From Palsa-892 sp035555855 (lineage in GTDB: Bacteria; Pseudomonadota; Alphaproteobacteria; Rhizobiales; Xanthobacteraceae), in the NCBI GenBank assembly GCA_035555855.1, contig DATMGD010000012.1, forward strand, positions 1-64,000: DNA of 64,000 bases. The letters are read 5' to 3'. Made by a program: the position numbers and the translations under genes. The notes below the pieces were generated by a model. The model was not told the DNA's origin. It worked only from the letters and a program-made list of their open reading frames with translations, and searched no databases. This document shows, piece after piece, positions 59,244-64,000 of the stretch. Within the stretch, counting starts at the first letter, position 1; each line of letters opens with the position of its first letter.

Positions 59244-59885
59244 CTACATTTCCGTTACAACAACAAGAACCTCGGCATATTTCCCGCCGAGCGAGCGGGT
59301 CCGGTGCGGAAGGTGCGAGTCGAAATACAGTGCATCGCCCGAGCGCAACTGGTGGGTCTGGCCGGAAATCTCGACCTCGATCGCACCGGTAAGCACGAAC
59401 ATGAATTCCTCGCCGACATGCTCGAACAGGCGCTTCTCCTGAAATTGCAGCGGCGGCTTCATGATGTAAGGCTCCATGCGCTTGAAGCGCTTGGGGCCGG
59501 CGACCATCTCGTAATTGTAACCGGCCGAACTGCCGGGGCGCATGAACGAACGCCGCTCGTCCTTCCGCACGATCGAGATGGCGTCGTCGTAATGATTTTC
59601 GCCGAGCAGCTGGCTGATGGTGATGTCAAAGCTGCCCGCAAGCCGCATCGCCGTCGAAATCGAGGGTACGGAAACGCCGCGCTCGATCTTGGAGACGAAG
59701 CTCTTGGTCAACTTCGATGCTGCCGACAGCTCCTCGAGCGTCATGCCGCGTTGCTGACGAAGAAAGCGAATGCGTCCGCCGATGCCGCCATCACCGGATT
59801 TGAAGACGGCGTTCGAATGACCGGGAGCGATCCTCTTGCGCTTCGTGCCGGAGCGTGGGCTGCGATTCAATTTTTTTCGGAGCAT
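59244..59885 (-). CDS. XRE-family regulator with cupin sensor domain
   Basis: This regulator of about 213 residues has an N-terminal helix-turn-helix (about residues 35-90; LRQQRGMTLEELSAASKLTKSFVSKIERG, cited for MTLEELSAASKLTKSFVSKIE) and a C-terminal cupin domain (EHVGEEFMFVLTGAIEVEI and HLPHRTRSLGG). This is the PuuR-like layout often used to control amino-acid or polyamine catabolism. It lies upstream of the taurine-like operon and just before the aminotransferase gene; it is leftward like its neighbours and could regulate either group. The start at 59885 (MLRKKLNRS) is not strongly supported by a ribosome-binding site. Confidence 0.9.
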   Translation of the reverse strand: MLRKKLNRSPRSGTKRKRIAPGHSNAVFKSGDGGIGGRIRFLRQQRGMTLEELSAASKLTKSFVSKIERGVSVPSISTAMRLAGSFDITISQLLGENHYDDAISIVRKDERRSFMRPGSSAGYNYEMVAGPKRFKRMEPYIMKPPLQFQEKRLFEHVGEEFMFVLTGAIEVEISGQTHQLRSGDALYFDSHLPHRTRSLGGKYAEVLVVVTEM

Positions 59886-60005
59886 GACTGCTTTGCGACA
59901 AGAAGGCCGAACAGACAAAATGCGCGGCGACTCAAGGAGCGCCGCGCACCTCTTTATAGAGTGCTCTGGCCGCGATGAGAAGCAGCGCAGCCTTGATATC
60001 TAGGG

Positions 60006-61199
60006 CTATTCGGCTGCCTCGCTCACCGGCGCGCCATTACCGGCGAGAAAGTCTATCGCGGCATTCACGCCCCCGGCGCGATGGGGCACGCCGGTCACCC
60101 GCAGGCCCATTTCGATCGAACTCAGCGTCCCCGTAATCGACGGGTCATTAAAGTCCCCTAGATGCCCGATACGAAACACTTTGTCCGTCAGCGGCCCAAG
60201 CCCGCTACCCAATGAAACATCGGAGCGCTTGAGGATCTCCGCGCGCAGCCCGTCGGCGGAATGCCCCTGAGGCAGGATGACTGCGGTCAGCGATGGGGAG
60301 TATTCGGCGGGGTTCCTACATTGGATTTCGAAGCCCCAATGGCGGACGGCGCGGCGCACCGCTTCGGCCGCCCGCTTGTGGCGATCGAACACCGCTTCAA
60401 GCCCCTCGGCATGCAGAAGCTCGATCGCGACCTTCAAGCCCTGCAGCATGTTGGTCGCCGGCGTATAGGGGAAATAGCCCGTGGCGTTCGATGCCAGCAT
60501 GTCCTCCCAGTCCCAGAACGAGCGCGGCATTTTCGCGGCCTTTGCTGCCTTGCGCGCTTTTTCGGAAATGGCGTTGAAGGACAACCCCGGCGGCAGCATC
60601 AGGCCCTTTTGCGAACCGCCGACGGTAACGTCGACGCCCCACTCGTCATGGCGGTAGTCGACCGACGCCAGCGACGAAATCGTATCGACGAGCAGCAGGG
60701 CCGGATGACCGGCATTGTCGATCGCCTTGCGGACGGCGGCGATATTCGAGGTCACGCCGGTTGAGGTTTCGTTATGGACGACGGCAACGGCCTTGATCGT
60801 ATGCTGCTTGTCTTCGCGCAGCCGCGCTTCGATCTTGGCGGCATCGACGCCTGTGCGCCAGTCACCGGCGATGAATTCGGCGTCGAGCTGCAGCCGTGCC
60901 GCCATCTTCTTCCACAGTGTCGCGAACCAGCCGGTCTCGGCCATCAGCACCTTGTCGCCGGGCGATAAGGTGTTGGCGAGCGCCGCTTCCCAAGCCCCGG
61001 TGCCGGACGCAGGATAAATGATGACGGGTTGCTCGGTTTTGAAGATCGTCTTGATGCCGGCGAGCACGTTGCGGCCAAGCTCGGCAAATTCGGGCCCGCG
61101 ATGATCGATCGTCGGCTTGGCAACCGCCGCCAGCACCGGCAGCGGCGTGTTGGTTGGGCCGGGGATTTGCAGAAAGTGGCGGCCTGCATGGTACGTCAT
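60006..61199 (-). CDS. Class V aminotransferase (serine-glyoxylate/alanine-glyoxylate type)
   Basis: This PLP-dependent enzyme of about 397 residues matches the serine-glyoxylate or AGXT-type group. The N-terminal motif FLQIPGPTNTPLPV, the glycine-rich YPASGTGAWEAAL region and the PLP lysine in VGGSQKGLMLPPGLSF are visible. The start at 61199 (MTYHAGRHF) has GGAGG upstream at 8 bases, better than a methionine at 61232. It precedes the XRE-cupin gene and follows a class II aldolase gene, suggesting breakdown of a hydroxy- or amino-acid. Related enzymes also transaminate sulfonates such as cysteate or taurine, which would fit the region. Confidence 0.9.
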   Translation of the reverse strand: MTYHAGRHFLQIPGPTNTPLPVLAAVAKPTIDHRGPEFAELGRNVLAGIKTIFKTEQPVIIYPASGTGAWEAALANTLSPGDKVLMAETGWFATLWKKMAARLQLDAEFIAGDWRTGVDAAKIEARLREDKQHTIKAVAVVHNETSTGVTSNIAAVRKAIDNAGHPALLLVDTISSLASVDYRHDEWGVDVTVGGSQKGLMLPPGLSFNAISEKARKAAKAAKMPRSFWDWEDMLASNATGYFPYTPATNMLQGLKVAIELLHAEGLEAVFDRHKRAAEAVRRAVRHWGFEIQCRNPAEYSPSLTAVILPQGHSADGLRAEILKRSDVSLGSGLGPLTDKVFRIGHLGDFNDPSITGTLSSIEMGLRVTGVPHRAGGVNAAIDFLAGNGAPVSEAAE

Positions 61200-61283
61200 G
61201 GCGCGGTCCTCCGAGATAGCGGCATCATTCATAGAAAGGCAGGAGTGCGCGTCGGCGCACCCCTGCCCGATCGTTGTAACAAC

Positions 61284-62063
61284 TCAATCGATAACGGTCG
61301 GATCAGCCCGCAACACACGCCGCCCGTAGTAGTAGAAAGTCGCGGCGATGGCCCGCTGCTTCAACCGGTAATCGTGGGCTTCCTTGGCAAGTTCGGGATC
61401 GATCGGCTGAATCTTGCCCGCGCTCATCGCCATCAATTGCAGCCGTGCGGCGCGCTCGATGAAGACGGCGAGGATCGCGGCTTCTTCGACCGTCGTGCAA
61501 GCCGTAAGCTGACCGTGATGAGCGAGCAAAATGGAGCGCTTGTCGCCGATAGCCTCGGAGATGATCCGGCCCTCTTCGTCGCCGATCGGCGTTCCCGGCC
61601 AAACCGGCAGCCAGGCGCAATCGTCGTGGAATAGACTCGTGTCCATATGCGAAACGGCGAGCGGCACGCCGATCATCGACAGCGCTGAAACGTAGGGCGA
61701 ATGCGTGTGCATGATCGAATTGACGTGCGGCTTCGCGCGATAAATCCAAAGATGGAAACGGTTCGAAGGGTTCGGCATGCCGTCGCCCTCGAGCACGTTG
61801 AGGTCGTCATCGACCAAGAGCAGATTTTCCGCAGTGATCTCTTCGAGACCCAGGCCGAAGCGCAGCATGTAATAAGTGTTCGGCTTTTCGGCGCGCGCCG
61901 AGAGCTGCCCCGCAAGGCCCGAATCGTGGCCATCGGCCGCGAGCATCCGGCAAGCCAGCGCAAGTTTCTGGCGCGTCGTCCATTCAGGGATGACGAAATG
62001 CTTGTTCATCCGCTCGGTAGTTTGCTTGTGATATTCGGATTTGTCTCTGACGACGACGTTCAT
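61284..62063 (-). CDS. Class II aldolase/adducin-family protein
   Basis: This 259-residue zinc-dependent aldolase-like protein has the metal-binding HTH pair in IMHTHSPYVSAL and further histidines in LLAHHGQLTACTTVEEAA. A glutamate or aspartate that completes the active site is not certain. A perfect AGGAGG site precedes the ATG at 62063. It may act in carbon-carbon cleavage or decarboxylation of a hydroxy acid. It is followed by the aminotransferase on the same strand, so a joint pathway is likely. Confidence 0.9.
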   Translation of the reverse strand: MNVVVRDKSEYHKQTTERMNKHFVIPEWTTRQKLALACRMLAADGHDSGLAGQLSARAEKPNTYYMLRFGLGLEEITAENLLLVDDDLNVLEGDGMPNPSNRFHLWIYRAKPHVNSIMHTHSPYVSALSMIGVPLAVSHMDTSLFHDDCAWLPVWPGTPIGDEEGRIISEAIGDKRSILLAHHGQLTACTTVEEAAILAVFIERAARLQLMAMSAGKIQPIDPELAKEAHDYRLKQRAIAATFYYYGRRVLRADPTVID

Positions 62064-62101
62064 GGGAACCTCCTAGGGGGTGAACACACTATACCAAATA
62101 G

Positions 62102-62114
62102 GACACAAAGTGTC
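62102..62114. promoter_or_regulatory. Small palindrome upstream of the aldolase gene
   Basis: GACAC-AAA-GTGTC is a 5-bp inverted repeat 38 bases upstream of the aldolase start codon, in the gap between it and the TctC gene. It is a possible operator, for example of the XRE-cupin regulator. Confidence 0.45.
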
Positions 62115-62178
62115 ATCAATTATCTGACGAAGCCGGCGGGAACATCCTCGCGCGAAAATGTTCCCCTCCGGACCCGCA

Positions 62179-63213
62179 TCACTTCTTGGCGAGGAAATTC
62201 GCCTTGCCCATAATCTCGACGTGGCGCTTCTCGTCCTCTTCAAGGAACTTCGTCAAAGCGGCGCCGGTCATGAAATCGTCCTTGTAGGCGCCCTTCGAGA
62301 TGAACTCTTTCCACTCCGGCTTCTCACGCACCTGGCCGAGCAACTTGATGTAGAAGTCGGACTCATCCTTGCTGACGTCCTTCGGCATAAAGATCGCGCG
62401 CAACATCAGGTATTCGGCGTTGATCCCCGATTCACGGCAAGTCGGAATATCGCCCCACGACATGTCGCCGGTGATCTTCGCCTTGAACGGCATACGCTGC
62501 TTGTCGAACACGCAAAGCGGCTTTACTTCGCCGGCCCGCCAGTGCGCGATGTGCTCGATCGGATTGTTGACGTCAGAATCGATGTGACCGCCGACGAGTT
62601 GGGTCGAGATTTCGCCGCCACCCTTGTACGGAATGAAAGTGAACTTGCTGCCGGTTGCCTGCTCCAGCATCGCCGTCACCACTTCATCCTCGCGCTTGGA
62701 GCCGGCGCCGCCCATCTTGAAGGTGTCGGGCTTGCTCTTCACGGCCTGCATGTACTCTTTCGCGTCTTTGTAGGGCGCCTTGGCGTTCACCCACAGCACG
62801 AATTCGTCGAGCGCCATCACAGCGAGCGGCGTAGTATCGCGCCAGTTGAACGGCAGATTGGTCGAGAGCGGCACGGTGTAGATGTTCGACAGCCCAATCA
62901 TGATTTTATGGGCGTCGCCCGCGCTGCCCTTGACATCCATGAAGCCCTGACCGCCACCGCCGCCGTTCTGGATGACGACAATCATTGGCTGCGGGCTGAG
63001 CTTGTATTTCGTGACGACACCCTGGATGAGCCGCGCCATCTGGTCGGCGCCGCCGCCCGGACCGCCGGTGACAACGAACGTGATCGGCTTGGTCGGCTTC
63101 CAGTCGGCGTGCGCTGCGCCCGTGAAGAGCGCCGACGACGACAGTGCGAGCCCGAATGCCGCACCTTTCAGCAAGGAAATGGATTTACTTGAGTATCTCG
63201 ATTTGAACGGCAT
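62179..63213 (-). CDS. TctC/Bug-family solute-binding protein
   Basis: This 344-residue extracytoplasmic receptor has a signal peptide ending around the GAAHA site, then the typical start WKPTKPITFVVTGGPGGGADQMARL, cited for its TGGPGGGAD motif, and the lower-lobe MIVVIQNGGGGGQG segment. It lies 49 bases downstream of a TctA-like gene on the same strand, so it belongs to a tripartite tricarboxylate transporter with substrate probably an organic acid. TctB would be expected upstream beyond the window. GGGGAGGAG precedes the start. Confidence 0.9.
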   Translation of the reverse strand: MPFKSRYSSKSISLLKGAAFGLALSSSALFTGAAHADWKPTKPITFVVTGGPGGGADQMARLIQGVVTKYKLSPQPMIVVIQNGGGGGQGFMDVKGSAGDAHKIMIGLSNIYTVPLSTNLPFNWRDTTPLAVMALDEFVLWVNAKAPYKDAKEYMQAVKSKPDTFKMGGAGSKREDEVVTAMLEQATGSKFTFIPYKGGGEISTQLVGGHIDSDVNNPIEHIAHWRAGEVKPLCVFDKQRMPFKAKITGDMSWGDIPTCRESGINAEYLMLRAIFMPKDVSKDESDFYIKLLGQVREKPEWKEFISKGAYKDDFMTGAALTKFLEEDEKRHVEIMGKANFLAKK

Positions 63214-63262
63214 GCACTTCTCCTCCCCTAGTTTTGTTATTTCAATCGTTCCGTCTTCGAAT

Positions 63263-64000
63263 TCAGGTTGCGGGCACTTGGCGTAATGTCCGCAATTTCT
63301 TCCAGGCGCCGACCAGCAACGGCCAGAACAACAGCACCATGGCGAGCAAGGTGATCGAGCCGACGAGCCAGTTCGAGGCGAAGATCGTCACGTCGCCTTT
63401 CGACGCCAGCATGCTTTGCCGGAACGCATCCTCCGCCTTGTCGCCGAGCACCAGCGACAACACGAGCGGCGCCAGCGGATAATCGAGCTTCTTGAAGAAG
63501 TAGCCGACGACGCCGAACAGCAGCATCAAGCCGACATCGAACATCGAGTTGTGCACGGTGTAGGCGCCGATCGCGCAGAGAATGATGATCATCGGCGCGA
63601 TGATCGAGAACGGCACGCGCAAGATCGCGGCGAATAGCGGCACAGTGGAGAGCACGATGATGAGGCCGGCGACATTGCCAAGATACATCGAAGCGATGAG
63701 GCCCCAGACAAATTCCTTGTGTTCGATGAAAAGAAGCGGACCCGGCTCGAGCCCCCAGATCATCAAGCCGCCGAGCAGCACGGCAGCGGTTGCGGAGCCG
63801 GGGATGCCGAGCGCGAGCATCGGCAAAAGTGCGCTGGTGCCGGATGCATGTGCCGCAACTTCGGGTGCAAGCACGCCTTCGACCTGACCGGTGCCGAATT
63901 TGTCGCCGTTTCGCGAAAATTTCTTGGCGATGCCGTACCCCATGAACGAGGCCGCGGTCGCGCCGCCCGGCGTGATGCCCATCCAGCATCCGATGACGGA
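63263..64000 (-). CDS. TctA-family permease of a tripartite tricarboxylate transporter (5' part cut off)
   Basis: This is the C-terminal 246 residues or so of a large multispan permease, the coding frame running off the window edge at 64000. The visible N-terminal end of the fragment reads SVIGCWMGITPGGATAASFMGYG, cited for its GITPGGATAASF motif, the conserved TctA glycine-proline-rich loop. Then follow about seven hydrophobic segments including IPGSATAAVLLGGLMIWGL. It pairs with the TctC-type gene next to it. Confidence 0.9.
   Translation of the reverse strand, partial: SVIGCWMGITPGGATAASFMGYGIAKKFSRNGDKFGTGQVEGVLAPEVAAHASGTSALLPMLALGIPGSATAAVLLGGLMIWGLEPGPLLFIEHKEFVWGLIASMYLGNVAGLIIVLSTVPLFAAILRVPFSIIAPMIIILCAIGAYTVHNSMFDVGLMLLFGVVGYFFKKLDYPLAPLVLSLVLGDKAEDAFRQSMLASKGDVTIFASNWLVGSITLLAMVLLFWPLLVGAWKKLRTLRQVPAT

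Noticed and set aside
1..64000. CRISPR arrays, insertion sequences, tRNA or rRNA genes
   Set aside because: None seen: no regularly spaced direct repeats, no transposase, no cloverleaf or rRNA-like stretches.

Overview
This 64 kb window looks like the chromosome of an alphaproteobacterium, most likely a Hyphomicrobiales member near Xanthobacteraceae or Nitrobacteraceae. This is inferred from the high GC content, the rhizobial-type fixLJ-fixK-fixNOQP-fixIS set, the many NitT/TauT, Bug/TctC and branched-chain uptake systems, and NnrS with DUF6455. I saw no tRNA, rRNA, insertion sequence or CRISPR array.

Region 1 (1-17.2 kb) is catabolic. It starts with the 3' end of a TonB-dependent receptor, followed by a NitT/TauT-type ABC importer and a cupin. 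Then come a PanE-like reductase, a GntR regulator, a nitrilase, a CobW GTPase with a small Cys-containing partner, a polysaccharide-deacetylase-type amidohydrolase, a LysR regulator with a perfect operator, an amidase, two solute-binding proteins, an enolase-superfamily enzyme, an enoyl-CoA hydratase and an acyl-CoA ligase. The set suggests import of nitrogenous or aromatic acids, amide or nitrile hydrolysis, and CoA-dependent breakdown.

Region 2 (17.2-33.5 kb) is a low-oxygen respiration island. It holds cbb3 oxidase genes ccoNOQP, the copper ATPase ccoI/fixI, ccoS, a Crp/Fnr regulator of FixK type, and the haem sensor FixL with FixJ. Four sites matching TTG(A/C)-N6-(T/G)CAA precede ccoN, an Acg-type nitroreductase, a 33-residue membrane peptide followed by a phosphoesterase and a kinase-USP fusion, and the divergent nnrS/DUF6455 pair. 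The genes normally called fixG and fixH are not between ccoP and ccoI.

Region 3 (33.6-38.3 kb) is a complete lasso-peptide gene cluster: ABC exporter, PqqD-like recognition protein (B1), transglutaminase-like protease (B2), Asn-synthetase-like cyclase (C), and a 37-residue precursor (A) that starts with GTG and has its own terminator. The genes are unusually scattered over both strands. This is the most interesting system in the window.

Region 4 (38.4-44.3 kb) holds a PAS protein, an enoyl-CoA hydratase, a CaiB-type CoA transferase and an IclR regulator, then an orphan aa3-type oxidase subunit I paired with an AhpD-like protein.

Region 5 (44.3-59.3 kb) is sulfur-centred. A leftward operon carries aprM-aprB-aprA, two small unknowns, an FKBP-type isomerase, sat and a phosphoesterase. 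Beyond it lie a CBS protein, a YeiH-type predicted sulfate exporter with a 52-residue membrane partner, a Cys-rich GP88-like protein, and a taurine-like ABC importer with two ATPases and two permeases. Together these could import sulfonates and oxidise the released sulfite to sulfate with ATP formation; the steps releasing sulfite are not in the window.

Region 6 (59.2-64 kb) has an XRE-cupin regulator, a class V aminotransferase, a class II aldolase and part of a tripartite tricarboxylate transporter (TctC, and TctA cut by the window edge).
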